A DNA stretch of 32,793 bases from Chitinophagaceae bacterium. GTDB lineage: Bacteria > Bacteroidota > Bacteroidia > Chitinophagales > Chitinophagaceae. The stretch spans positions 1 through 32,793 of the forward strand of contig JAEUVK010000193.1 in NCBI GenBank assembly GCA_016787135.1. Reading direction: 5' to 3'. The notes below the pieces were generated by a model. It was not told the DNA's origin and ran no database searches. It saw only the letters and a list, made by a program, of their open reading frames with translations. The translations under genes and the position numbers were made by a program. This document shows positions 8,786-16,794 of this stretch, piece after piece. How positions within the stretch are numbered: position 1 is the first letter of the stretch; every line of letters begins with the position of its first letter.

Positions 8786-9883
8786 ATGAAAACAGCATTA
8801 TCTCCCGAAATAAAAGAAGTGGTGGAAGCTGTTCATTACCGTCCGGCAATTTCCATCGTGATGCCATTTGAGCCGAAAATGAGTATAAAATCTGAGCTGA
8901 ACCAGCAACTGAAATTTGCTGTTGATAAAGTGGATCGTGAGGTGAGGAAGAATTACAAAGATGACCTGGCAGAATTGGTTATTCATAAATTAAAAAAGAT
9001 CATCAAAGATCTGAACTTTAATACGTACAAGAAAAGTATTGCCATTTACGTCTCCCCTGTCTTTGAGAAAGTGCTTTATCTGGATATTCCTGTTGAAGAA
9101 AAGATCATGGTAGATGATTCTTTCGAGATACGTGACCTGCTGCAGGCCAAAAAGGAGCTGCATAAATACATGGTAGTGGTATTAAGCGGTAAATGGAGTA
9201 AAGTATATATCGGTAATTATTCTTCGTTTACAAAAGTAGCTTCTCATGTTCCTGACCATATTGCAGCGTTTACGAACGATGTACCCGAAAGGGTCACTAA
9301 TTTTTCTGATCCCTCATACCGTAAAGAGGTACTTCTCGAAAAATTCTTGCATCATACGGATGATGGCCTGAAATTTTTGCTGCAGGCTTACCCGCTTCCT
9401 GTTTTTGTAATGGGCACAAAGAGGGTGCTGGGACATTTCAAAGTATTGACAAAAAATGAGAAAAGTATTGTCGGTTATATCCATGGTAATTATGAGGAGG
9501 CATCAGAAGCTGAACTTGGAAAAGCGCTGAACCCATATATAGACAACTGGAAGAAAGTACGGATGGAAGACCTCCGCCACCAGGTAGAAAAAGCCGCAGA
9601 CGCAGGAAAATTATCAGTCGGGATGAAAGAAGTGTGGAAAAGTGCATCGCAAAGAAAGGGACGTTTACTGATAGTAGAAAAGAATTTCGTTTATACAGCG
9701 GAACATGGATCCAGCGAAGAAGTGATCTATAAAGCCGAACAGCCTTACACCAAATTCTCTTATATCAAAGATGCCGTAGATGATGTGATCGAAAAGGTAT
9801 TGGAGCATGGGGGAGATGTGGAGTTTGTAGATAAAGGTAAACTTCGTGAATACGGGCATATCGCGTTGATCCAGTATTATTAA
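8786..9883 (+). CDS. baeRF3-like (bacterial eRF1-related) protein
   Basis: The 365-residue soluble protein resembles the baeRF3 type of bacterial proteins related to archaeal/eukaryotic peptide release factor 1. Visible marks are the YRPAISIVMPFEP start, the LLQAKKELHKYMVVVLSGKW segment at about 120-135, a helix (LGKALNPYIDNWKKVRMEDL) at about 240-265 and the GRLLIVEKNFVY strand at about 290-305. Members of this superfamily are predicted to act on the ribosome or on translation under stress, but no function is shown experimentally that I know of. The gene has its own stress-box promoter. A CHAD gene follows after 96 nt and may share the transcript. Confidence 0.72.
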   Translation: MKTALSPEIKEVVEAVHYRPAISIVMPFEPKMSIKSELNQQLKFAVDKVDREVRKNYKDDLAELVIHKLKKIIKDLNFNTYKKSIAIYVSPVFEKVLYLDIPVEEKIMVDDSFEIRDLLQAKKELHKYMVVVLSGKWSKVYIGNYSSFTKVASHVPDHIAAFTNDVPERVTNFSDPSYRKEVLLEKFLHHTDDGLKFLLQAYPLPVFVMGTKRVLGHFKVLTKNEKSIVGYIHGNYEEASEAELGKALNPYIDNWKKVRMEDLRHQVEKAADAGKLSVGMKEVWKSASQRKGRLLIVEKNFVYTAEHGSSEEVIYKAEQPYTKFSYIKDAVDDVIEKVLEHGGDVEFVDKGKLREYGHIALIQYY

Positions 9884-9979
9884 AGCAATTATACAACTGG
9901 TAGAACAGAAATAAAGCAGAAGAGAGCCCAGTGGATATGATTTTCGTTACCGGCTTTTCAGGGTGTAGTTTCGCAGCAT

Positions 9980-10810
9980 ATGTTGCAGGTGCTCTCTATA
10001 AAAAGAATAATTCACCTCCGTTTTCGCAGGATGTGTAAATACTACCAGCGGATAGAGCATAATTACGACCAGGAAGCGATCCATCATTTCAGGGTAGAGT
10101 ATAAAAAGTTACGGGCTTTTTTACGGTTATTGTCGGCAGCAAGCGAACATGGCAAAATAAAGATCCCTAGTTCCCTTAATCATGTTTATCAAAAGGCCGG
10201 AGCCGTCAGGGACCTGCAATTGCATATAGAAACCATTAAGGGAAACACATCATCTTCACATAGTCCTGTAAACTACATAAGAAGGGTAAGAAGGAAACTG
10301 GCTGCCGCAAAAAAGGAACTGGCGAAAACCATGCAGCATGATGTTTTGCCACAGTCTCAGAAAAAGATCGAAAAGAAGATAAAGGAGATTCTGAAGGATG
10401 CCACAATAGAGAATTTTGTTTCTGAAAAAATGTCTGAAATAGCATGCCTGCTGAGACATAAGATCATTCGTGATACAGATCTGCATTCGGTCAGGAAAAG
10501 CCTGAAGGACATTATTTACATCGCCCTGATGTTTAAGAAAGACCTGTCACTGCCTTTCCCTGTAAATGGATGGGATGCTGAACGGGAAAAATATCTGACA
10601 GGTATAGCAACTGAGCTGGGCTGTTTTCAGGATAGCTGCATATCATTGGCCCATCTTAAAAATGATCAGCGATCTGCGGCAGAGCCCGGGGACAGCAACG
10701 TCATTGCAGATATATACCGTGCACAATCCCGTTTAAAAAGACAACAAAAGCGGTTATTAATAAGGGATGCGCTGACCCTTATCACTGTAACCTCTGACAG
10801 GCATCATTGA
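9980..10810 (+). CDS. CHAD domain protein
   Basis: The 276-residue protein is a helical CHAD domain over most of its length. The diagnostic first half reads EAIHHFRVEYKKLRAFLRLL (about 34-53) followed by QKAGAVRDLQLH. The second half holds HSVRKSLKDIIYIALMF (about 172-188). The conserved His and Lys/Arg residues form a basic surface that binds inorganic polyphosphate in characterised members. No polyphosphate kinase is in the window. The gene lies 96 nt after the baeRF3 gene, in a gap where I see no box or terminator, so co-transcription is plausible. The ATG at 9980 gives the expected short N-terminal helix. Confidence 0.85.
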   Translation: MLQVLSIKRIIHLRFRRMCKYYQRIEHNYDQEAIHHFRVEYKKLRAFLRLLSAASEHGKIKIPSSLNHVYQKAGAVRDLQLHIETIKGNTSSSHSPVNYIRRVRRKLAAAKKELAKTMQHDVLPQSQKKIEKKIKEILKDATIENFVSEKMSEIACLLRHKIIRDTDLHSVRKSLKDIIYIALMFKKDLSLPFPVNGWDAEREKYLTGIATELGCFQDSCISLAHLKNDQRSAAEPGDSNVIADIYRAQSRLKRQQKRLLIRDALTLITVTSDRHH

Positions 10811-10858
10811 ATACCTGCTTGTTTTAAAGTAACATTTACATTCAAATTTGCTTTGTTT

Positions 10859-11611
10859 ATGAAGTGGGGTGGGTTGGGTGTGATGATGTGGTTGATTATT
10901 GCCTGCTCAGTTCCGGGTGCTGCGCAGGATGCTGTTTCTATTGTGAAAAAAGCAGATGAAAAAATGCGGGGGAATACTTTGCAGGCAGAGATGATCATAC
11001 GCACCATTCGCCCCTCATGGAAAAGAGAAATGCAATGCAAAATATGGATGAAAGGGTCTGCCTTTGCCATGATCCTGATACAATCTCCGGCAAAAGACAA
11101 GGGGATCGTATTCCTGAAAAGAAAAAAAGAAGTGTGGAACTGGATGCCGGTGCTGGAGAGAAATATCAAGTTGCCGCCATCTATGATGAGTCAGTCATGG
11201 ATGGGAACGGATTTTACGAACGATGACCTTGTAAAGGAATCATCTGTTGTAGAAGATTACACACATACCCTGACGGGTGATACTGTCATTGATAACAGAC
11301 CCTGTTACGTGATACAAATGATCCCCAAGCCGGAGGCAGGCGTGGTTTGGAGTAAAGTGATACTCTGTATTGATAAAAAGGATTTCCTGGAACTGCATAG
11401 CCGTTTTTATGATGAAGACGGGAAACTGATCAATACAATGAACAGCTATGATATAAAGATGATGGATGGCCGGCTGATCCCAACCCGCTTTGAAATGATC
11501 CCGGCGGACAAAAAGGGGCAGAGGACCGAAATGATCTATAGTTCGGTTAAGTATAATAATCCCATTGCAGATAATTTCTTCACCACGGAAAAAATGAAAA
11601 CACTGAATTAA
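10859..11611 (+). CDS. LolA-like outer-membrane lipoprotein-sorting family protein, periplasmic
   Basis: The product (250 residues from the ATG at 10859) has a signal peptide ending near GAAQD. After it comes the half-barrel fold typical of LolA/LolB-like carriers: VKKADEKMRGNT, WMKGSAFAMILI, VFLKRKKEVWNWMP and VIQMIPKP. It probably carries a lipid or acylated protein through the periplasm. A TTG two codons earlier (10853) would also fit, but the ATG gives the better signal peptide. It is the first gene of a five-gene operon with two permeases, an ATPase and an outer-membrane barrel; the next ORF begins one base after its stop. A weak promoter (TTG at 10819, CAAATTTG at 10843-10850) would leave almost no leader. 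Confidence 0.85.
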   Translation: MKWGGLGVMMWLIIACSVPGAAQDAVSIVKKADEKMRGNTLQAEMIIRTIRPSWKREMQCKIWMKGSAFAMILIQSPAKDKGIVFLKRKKEVWNWMPVLERNIKLPPSMMSQSWMGTDFTNDDLVKESSVVEDYTHTLTGDTVIDNRPCYVIQMIPKPEAGVVWSKVILCIDKKDFLELHSRFYDEDGKLINTMNSYDIKMMDGRLIPTRFEMIPADKKGQRTEMIYSSVKYNNPIADNFFTTEKMKTLN

Positions 11612-11612
11612 G

Positions 11613-12833
11613 ATGTGGCTCATCAAACTCGCATGGAAGAATATATGGCGAAACCGTAGCCGGACACTGATCACGATGGCGGCCATTTTTTTTGCCGTCA
11701 TTCTTTCTGTTCTGACCAGCAGCCTGCAAGATGGGGTGTTCGATAATCTTGTTAAGAACATGGTGAGTTTTTATAGCGGCTACATCCAGGTGCATAAAAA
11801 AGGGTATTGGGATGAACAGGTATTGGATAACAGCTTTGAAGCTTCATACAAAATGGAACAAAGCGTGTTGACTGATCATAATATTACGGCTATCAGTCCA
11901 CGACTGGAATCTTTCGCACTGGCGTCATCTGCCGCAATTACCAAAGGGTGCCTGGTGGTAGGTATTTCTCCGGAAGAAGAAAATAAAATAACAAGATTAA
12001 AAGAGAAGATAACAGAAGGGGCGTATCTGCAGGAGAATGACCCCGGTATCTTGTTATCAGAAGGACTCTCCAAAAGACTGCAATTGTATTTACATGATAC
12101 GATCATATTGATAGGGCAGGGGTATCAGGGAGCTACAGCGGCAGGTAAGTACCCGGTCAATGGCATTTTGAAGTTTGGATCGCCGGAACTCAATGATAAG
12201 GCCTTGTTCATGACGTTGCCGTTGGCCCAGGATTTTTATGGTGCTTACAATAGGCTTACCTCTTATGTGATGGCTCTGAAAGATAACAGCAGTCTCCAAA
12301 AGACCTCAGCTTCAATAATAGATGCAGGCATTGGCAGGGAATACGAAGTGATGACATGGGAAGAGATGATGCCTGATGTAGTGCAGCATATCAAAACAGA
12401 CACCGCCAGCTCAAGGATCATACAGGGTATCCTATATCTGTTGATCTGTTTCGGCATATTTGGAACGCTGCTGATGATGATGGTAGAACGAAAATTTGAA
12501 ATAGGAATGCTGGTAGCGATCGGAATGAAAAAGATAAAACTGATCCTCCTGTTATTGATAGAGTCGGTGATCACAGTCGTCAGCGGCTGCCTGCTCGGTA
12601 TCATTGCCAGTATGCCTGTTGTATGGTACCTGAACAGGCACCCGATAAGTCTTTCCGGCGAAACAGCAAAGATCTATGAGCGCTTTGGGTTTGAACCGGT
12701 ATTCCCTGCCTCTACTGAGACCATTCATTTTATCACACAGGGGCTGATCGTTTTAATGATAGGACTGGTGCTGTCGCTTTATCCTATGGTAAAAGTCATC
12801 CGGGTAAGACCGGTACTGGCTATGAAACGATAA
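11613..12833 (+). CDS. FtsX/LolC-type ABC transporter permease (first of pair)
   Basis: The 406-residue membrane protein has the layout of LolC/LolE and MacB-like permeases. An N-terminal helix follows the WKNIWRNRSRT motif (about 8-18). A large periplasmic domain spans about 45-265. Three C-terminal helices lie at about 270-290, 310-335 and 370-395. GTLLMMMVERKFEIGMLVAIGMKK is the conserved cytoplasmic coupling region. It starts one base after the LolA-like gene and is followed after 17 nt by a second permease with a matching WRNIWRN start. The two probably form a heterodimer powered by the ATPase at 14077. The transported substrate is inferred to be a lipid or lipoprotein. Confidence 0.9.
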   Translation: MWLIKLAWKNIWRNRSRTLITMAAIFFAVILSVLTSSLQDGVFDNLVKNMVSFYSGYIQVHKKGYWDEQVLDNSFEASYKMEQSVLTDHNITAISPRLESFALASSAAITKGCLVVGISPEEENKITRLKEKITEGAYLQENDPGILLSEGLSKRLQLYLHDTIILIGQGYQGATAAGKYPVNGILKFGSPELNDKALFMTLPLAQDFYGAYNRLTSYVMALKDNSSLQKTSASIIDAGIGREYEVMTWEEMMPDVVQHIKTDTASSRIIQGILYLLICFGIFGTLLMMMVERKFEIGMLVAIGMKKIKLILLLLIESVITVVSGCLLGIIASMPVVWYLNRHPISLSGETAKIYERFGFEPVFPASTETIHFITQGLIVLMIGLVLSLYPMVKVIRVRPVLAMKR

Positions 12834-12850
12834 ATTAAAAAGAACGGGTT

Positions 12851-14065
12851 ATGATCATACAGATGGCATGGAGGAATATCTGGCGTAATAAAATGCGGAG
12901 CATTGCCATTGCCTTATCCGTAGCGATCGGCCTGTTTGCGGGACTGTCGGTTCTGGCCCTCTATAAGGGTATGATGAAAAGCAGGATAAGAACTGTTATT
13001 GATTCGGAAACCGGACACCTGCAGATACATCACCCGGAGTTCAAGAAGGATTATGACCCCCAATACCTGCTCAGCGATCCGCAGAAATGGCTTAGTGATA
13101 TCCTTTTTTTCAATACAATAAAAGCCGTTGCTGTAAGAACGGTCACACAAGCCATGCTGGCGACACCAACCGGTAGCGCAGGTGTGCAGGTAAACGGCGT
13201 GGATCCGGAAACTGAGAATAAAGTATCGTTACTGAAAGACAAGATCCACTGGGGTAATGGATTTACGGGAAAAAAAAAGAATGAGGCATTGATAGGAAAG
13301 AAGCTGGCTGATAAGATGAAATTAAAACCCGGATCGAAACTCGTACTCACATTCACTGATACAGCCAGTGACCTGGTGTCGGCAGCTTTCCGGGTAGCCG
13401 GGATATACCAGACAGAGAATGTTCCACTGGATGAGCGAAATGTTTATGTGAACAGGAATGACCTGAATGAGTTGCTGAATATAAACGGTTCATTTCATGA
13501 AATAGCCATATTGCTTAACAGGGGCGAGGACCTGGCATTGGCGAAACGTCAGTTGCAGGAACGATTCCCTTCGTTTTTGGTAGAATCATGGAAAGAAATA
13601 TCTCCGGAAACAGAACTGATGGTGAGCACTATGGATTATTACATGTATATCATCATTGGCATCATCATGCTGGCGCTTGCGTTTGGTATCATTAATACCA
13701 TGCTGATGGCGATTCTGGAACGGACACGGGAAATAGGAATGATGGTTGCTCTGGGTATGAACAAGCTTAGGCTGTTCCTGATGGTCCTGCTCGAAACAGT
13801 ACTTCTTACGATCACGGGTACACCCCCGGGATTACTCGCTGCATGGCTGGCAACAGATTATTATAATAAGAAAGGAATTGATATCAGCTCATTTGCCGGT
13901 GATACCATGAGCAGTTTTGGTTTCAGTAGCATGATCTATCCCGAATTTCCCAGACCTGAATTGTTCACGGTCATGATGATCGTTGTAATGACAGCATTGC
14001 TTTCCTGTATTTTTCCTGCCGCAAAGGCAGGCAGACTGCAGCCTGTAGAAGCATTAAGAAAATAA
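12851..14065 (+). CDS. FtsX/LolC-type ABC transporter permease (second of pair)
   Basis: The 404-residue protein parallels the preceding gene. It starts with WRNIWRNKMRS and a membrane helix, and has a periplasmic domain at about 45-260 and three C-terminal helices. The coupling region NTMLMAILERTREIGMMVAL lies near residues 279-298 and is closer to canonical LolC/E than that of its partner. A run of nine A bases at 13270-13278 encodes part of a KKK stretch and could allow slippage, but the frame is open on both sides. The ATPase gene begins 11 nt after the stop, preceded by an AAAGGAGG ribosome site, one of the few strong ones in the window. Confidence 0.9.
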   Translation: MIIQMAWRNIWRNKMRSIAIALSVAIGLFAGLSVLALYKGMMKSRIRTVIDSETGHLQIHHPEFKKDYDPQYLLSDPQKWLSDILFFNTIKAVAVRTVTQAMLATPTGSAGVQVNGVDPETENKVSLLKDKIHWGNGFTGKKKNEALIGKKLADKMKLKPGSKLVLTFTDTASDLVSAAFRVAGIYQTENVPLDERNVYVNRNDLNELLNINGSFHEIAILLNRGEDLALAKRQLQERFPSFLVESWKEISPETELMVSTMDYYMYIIIGIIMLALAFGIINTMLMAILERTREIGMMVALGMNKLRLFLMVLLETVLLTITGTPPGLLAAWLATDYYNKKGIDISSFAGDTMSSFGFSSMIYPEFPRPELFTVMMIVVMTALLSCIFPAAKAGRLQPVEALRK

Positions 14066-14076
14066 AAGGAGGCTGT

Positions 14077-14805
14077 ATGCAAACGGTGATAGATGCGCAT
14101 AATGTAAGTAAGGTTTATAATGCAGATACCATACCGGTATATGCTGTGAATAATGTACACCTTCATCTGCAAAAAGGGGAGTTTACTGCATTGGTAGGCC
14201 CTTCAGGATCCGGTAAGACGACATTGCTTAACCTGATAGGAGGACTCGATAAACCCGACAGTGGTAATATTATTATTAATGGGGTGGATATAACGACCCT
14301 TTCGGCAAATGAACTCATTAATTTCCGGCTGAAAAATATAGGGTTTGTCTTTCAGTCCTTCAATTTAATACCTGTACTGACAGCCAAAGAAAATGCAGAG
14401 TTCATTTTGCAGTTGCAAAAAGTGCATAGAAAGGAACGGATAAAAAGGATTGAAGCTTTATTTAAACAGATCGGTCTGTCAGATAAATTGAATGAAAGAC
14501 CGGCGAAGTTATCGGGAGGCCAGCAACAACGGGTAGCAGTAGCAAGAGCACTTGCATCAAGACCACAGTTTGTTCTGGCGGATGAACCTACTGCGAACCT
14601 TGATTCAAGATCTGCTTCCAATCTATTAGATATTATGGCCCGGCTCAATAAGGAAGAAGGCATCACCTTCCTTTTTTCCACTCACGACCAGCGGGTGATC
14701 GACAGGGCGAGAAGGGTTATCACATTGGTAGATGGGCAAATTTCAAATGATACAGCTGCAGTACCGGTTACTCATGAAGCGCCAGTTTCAACTGAGAAAT
14801 CATGA
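14077..14805 (+). CDS. LolD-type ABC transporter ATPase
   Basis: The 242-residue protein has every motif of an active ABC ATPase: Walker A GPSGSGKTT (about 42-50), Q-loop FVFQSFNLIP (about 91-100), signature LSGGQQQR (about 146-153), Walker B FVLADEPT (about 165-172) and the switch His in STHDQR. The form belongs to the LolD/MacB/FtsE group that works with FtsX-type permeases. Its gene sits directly after the two permeases and its stop overlaps the start of the barrel gene by four bases (ATGA), so the last two proteins are probably made in step. Confidence 0.94.
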   Translation: MQTVIDAHNVSKVYNADTIPVYAVNNVHLHLQKGEFTALVGPSGSGKTTLLNLIGGLDKPDSGNIIINGVDITTLSANELINFRLKNIGFVFQSFNLIPVLTAKENAEFILQLQKVHRKERIKRIEALFKQIGLSDKLNERPAKLSGGQQQRVAVARALASRPQFVLADEPTANLDSRSASNLLDIMARLNKEEGITFLFSTHDQRVIDRARRVITLVDGQISNDTAAVPVTHEAPVSTEKS

Positions 14806-15962
14806 AACCGTTTTGTATCATAGTACTACTGATTACAGGCTTGTTCAATTTGCCGGTACCTGCACAGGATTCTACCGGAAAAGTACATAAGCTATCCGTT
14901 AATGGTTATATCAAGAGCATGCAATCCCTCACTTTTGATAAAGATTTTTCTGATCTTATTTCCGGTAATATTATTCATAACCGGATCAATTTGAAATGGA
15001 AACCATCCGGATCGATCACTGCAGTGGCTGAATTCCGTAACCGTTTGTTCTGGGGTGAGGAGGTAAAAAATACGGCAGGGTTTACAGCTATGCTTACCGG
15101 TCCAAACGATGTGCTGGATATGTCTAAAGTATGGATAGACAATAAAGGACTTGTATTGCATACAAATACGGAGAGACTATGGGCAGAATACCGGCAGCAA
15201 AAATGGAATATACGGGTCGGCCGCCAGCGCATCAACTGGGGTATTGCTACTAACTGGAATCCGAACGATATTTTTAATACGTACAACTTTCTTGACTTCG
15301 ATTACGAAGAAAGACCCGGCAGTGATGCTGCAAAGGTCCAGTATTCCTTTACTGATTTTTCCCATATAGAAGTTGCTTCTGACTTTTCGGGGAAGAGAAG
15401 TAAAACAGTTATGGCGGCTAAATATTTTTTGAACAGGGTTGGTTACGATATGCAGTTGCTTGCTGGTCTTTATCATGGCAAATTCACGCTGGGGGCCGGA
15501 TGGGCCGGAAATATCGGGAATGCCGGCTTTAAAGGGGAGTCCCAGATTTTTCTCAATGGGAAGGATTCAGGCGTTTCTTTTAATTATGTGATGGAAGTTG
15601 ATTATGTTTTTGAAAAAGGATGGTATATCAACGGTGCTGTTTTATATAGTGGCGAAGGAATGAACAGGCCGGCAACCGGTTGGACGAGTTTTGATTTCTC
15701 CCCTTCACCAAAAAGGCTCATGCCGACAAGGTGGAATGTTGTATTTACCGGCGCAAAAGAGATCACGCCACTTTTTTCCATTAGGCTCAGTGCTGTTTAT
15801 TCCCCGAAAGTGAACCTGGTAATACTGCTGCCCTCATGTAGCTATAGCCTTACAGAGGACCTGGGCATGGATATTATCTGGCAGTCCTTTTTTACGGAAT
15901 TGAACCGGCAATTCCAGGGCATTAATCACCGGGCCTTTCTCAGGATCAAGTGGAATTTCTGA
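14802..15962 (+). CDS. Outer-membrane beta-barrel protein of the Lol-like operon
   Basis: The 386-residue product has a signal peptide ending near LPVPAQD. Beyond it are alternating amphipathic strands and a terminal FLRIKWNF ending in Phe, as in many outer-membrane barrels. The segment NIRVGRQRINWGIATNWNPNDIFN (about 135-160) resembles the DUF1302-like barrels that accompany LolA-like proteins in lipid transport loci; this match is from memory and family-level. The ATGA overlap with the ATPase links it firmly to the operon. It may be the outer-membrane receiving end of the transporter. Confidence 0.8.
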   Translation: MKPFCIIVLLITGLFNLPVPAQDSTGKVHKLSVNGYIKSMQSLTFDKDFSDLISGNIIHNRINLKWKPSGSITAVAEFRNRLFWGEEVKNTAGFTAMLTGPNDVLDMSKVWIDNKGLVLHTNTERLWAEYRQQKWNIRVGRQRINWGIATNWNPNDIFNTYNFLDFDYEERPGSDAAKVQYSFTDFSHIEVASDFSGKRSKTVMAAKYFLNRVGYDMQLLAGLYHGKFTLGAGWAGNIGNAGFKGESQIFLNGKDSGVSFNYVMEVDYVFEKGWYINGAVLYSGEGMNRPATGWTSFDFSPSPKRLMPTRWNVVFTGAKEITPLFSIRLSAVYSPKVNLVILLPSCSYSLTEDLGMDIIWQSFFTELNRQFQGINHRAFLRIKWNF

Positions 15963-15981
15963 TTATTATTACTTGCCCGGC

Positions 15982-16025
15982 TGACAGCGATCATAGCTAA
16001 TGGCTTTGTGGTGACGCTAACTTGT
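15982..16025 (+). promoter_or_regulatory. Weak stress-box promoter before the dodecin gene
   Basis: TGACAGCGATCA at 15982-15993 differs from the TGAC-N4-GTCA box at one position. It is followed after 24 nt by TAACTTGT (16018-16025), an imperfect -7 box. Spacing equals that of the better copies, which is why I report it despite the weaker match. Confidence 0.38.
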
Positions 16026-16064
16026 AAATAACAAACTAATTTCTTACCATAAAATCAGTTTTTT

Positions 16065-16292
16065 ATGTCAGTAGTAAAGGTGATCGAAGTATTGGCTGAT
16101 TCCGATAAAAGCTGGGAAGATGCCGCACAGAAAGCTGTTGCAGAAGCAGGGAAAACACTGCATAATATCCGCTCCGTTTATATACAGGACCATAGCGCCA
16201 CTGTCCGGAACAATAAGATCGTTAATTACCGGATCACGGCCAAGGTGAGTTTTGAGATCGGCCTTCCATTGGTCAAAACATCAAAAAAATAA
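16065..16292 (+). CDS. Dodecin-like flavin-binding protein
   Basis: The 75-residue protein matches dodecin throughout: VVKVIEVLADSDKSWEDAAQKAV, a helix with KTLHNIRSVYI, and the strands NYRITAKVSFEIGL. Dodecins form 12-subunit shells that store and protect flavins. In characterised members a Trp in the position equivalent to Ser37 (after NIR) stacks on the flavin; it is absent here. Binding may therefore be weak or use another ligand, a change I believe is common in Bacteroidota relatives. The gene is four bases upstream of the DUF2267 gene. Confidence 0.9.
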   Translation: MSVVKVIEVLADSDKSWEDAAQKAVAEAGKTLHNIRSVYIQDHSATVRNNKIVNYRITAKVSFEIGLPLVKTSKK

Positions 16293-16296
16293 AGCC

Positions 16297-16755
16297 ATGC
16301 CACTCGATTTTGAAAAACATGCCGCAAAAGGAAATGAATTTGTCCGGCTGGTAGCGGATGAATTGATAGTATCACGTGATAAGGCGGGTCGTATCATCCG
16401 GGCAGTTTTTCATGCGTTGCGAAACAGGTTGACCCATGAAGAGTCTTTCCAGCTACTGGCCCAGTTGCCTGTGGCTATAAAAGGCATATATGTTGACGGA
16501 TGGAAATTTAAAAAAGATTTTACACGGATCATTCACCTCCATGATTTTCTCAATGAGGTACGAACCGAGGACGGCGTATTGGCTGCCTATGATCTTGGCA
16601 ATAATGAAAGGGCAGAAAAAGCGGTGGCAGCGGTATTCAAAGCGATGAATTATTTCGTCAGTGAGGGAGAATTCAAAGATGTGATGGCCGTGTTACCGGG
16701 AGAAATAAGAAATTTTATACAGGAAAGCCTTGCGGGTGAAGGAACGGTTTTATAA
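16297..16755 (+). CDS. DUF2267 family protein
   Basis: The product from the ATG at 16297 is 152 residues, all helical and soluble. LVADELIVSRDKAGRIIRAVFHALRNRLTHEESFQLLAQLP (about 18-58) is the DUF2267 core, repeated in weaker form in the second half (AEKAVAAVFKAMNYFVSEGEFKDVMAVLP). The function is unknown. The longer frame from 16252 overlaps dodecin by 41 bases and its first residues are unlike the family, so I reject that start. It sits between dodecin and the cation ATPase, in a probable operon. Confidence 0.88.
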   Translation: MPLDFEKHAAKGNEFVRLVADELIVSRDKAGRIIRAVFHALRNRLTHEESFQLLAQLPVAIKGIYVDGWKFKKDFTRIIHLHDFLNEVRTEDGVLAAYDLGNNERAEKAVAAVFKAMNYFVSEGEFKDVMAVLPGEIRNFIQESLAGEGTVL

Positions 16756-16794
16756 AATACCGGCGATGGCATTTAACTTGCAGGAAATTGATCA

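Noticed and set aside
13270..13278. Run of nine A bases inside the second permease gene, a possible slippage site
   Set aside because: It encodes an ordinary lysine stretch and the frame is intact on both sides, with no alternative product.
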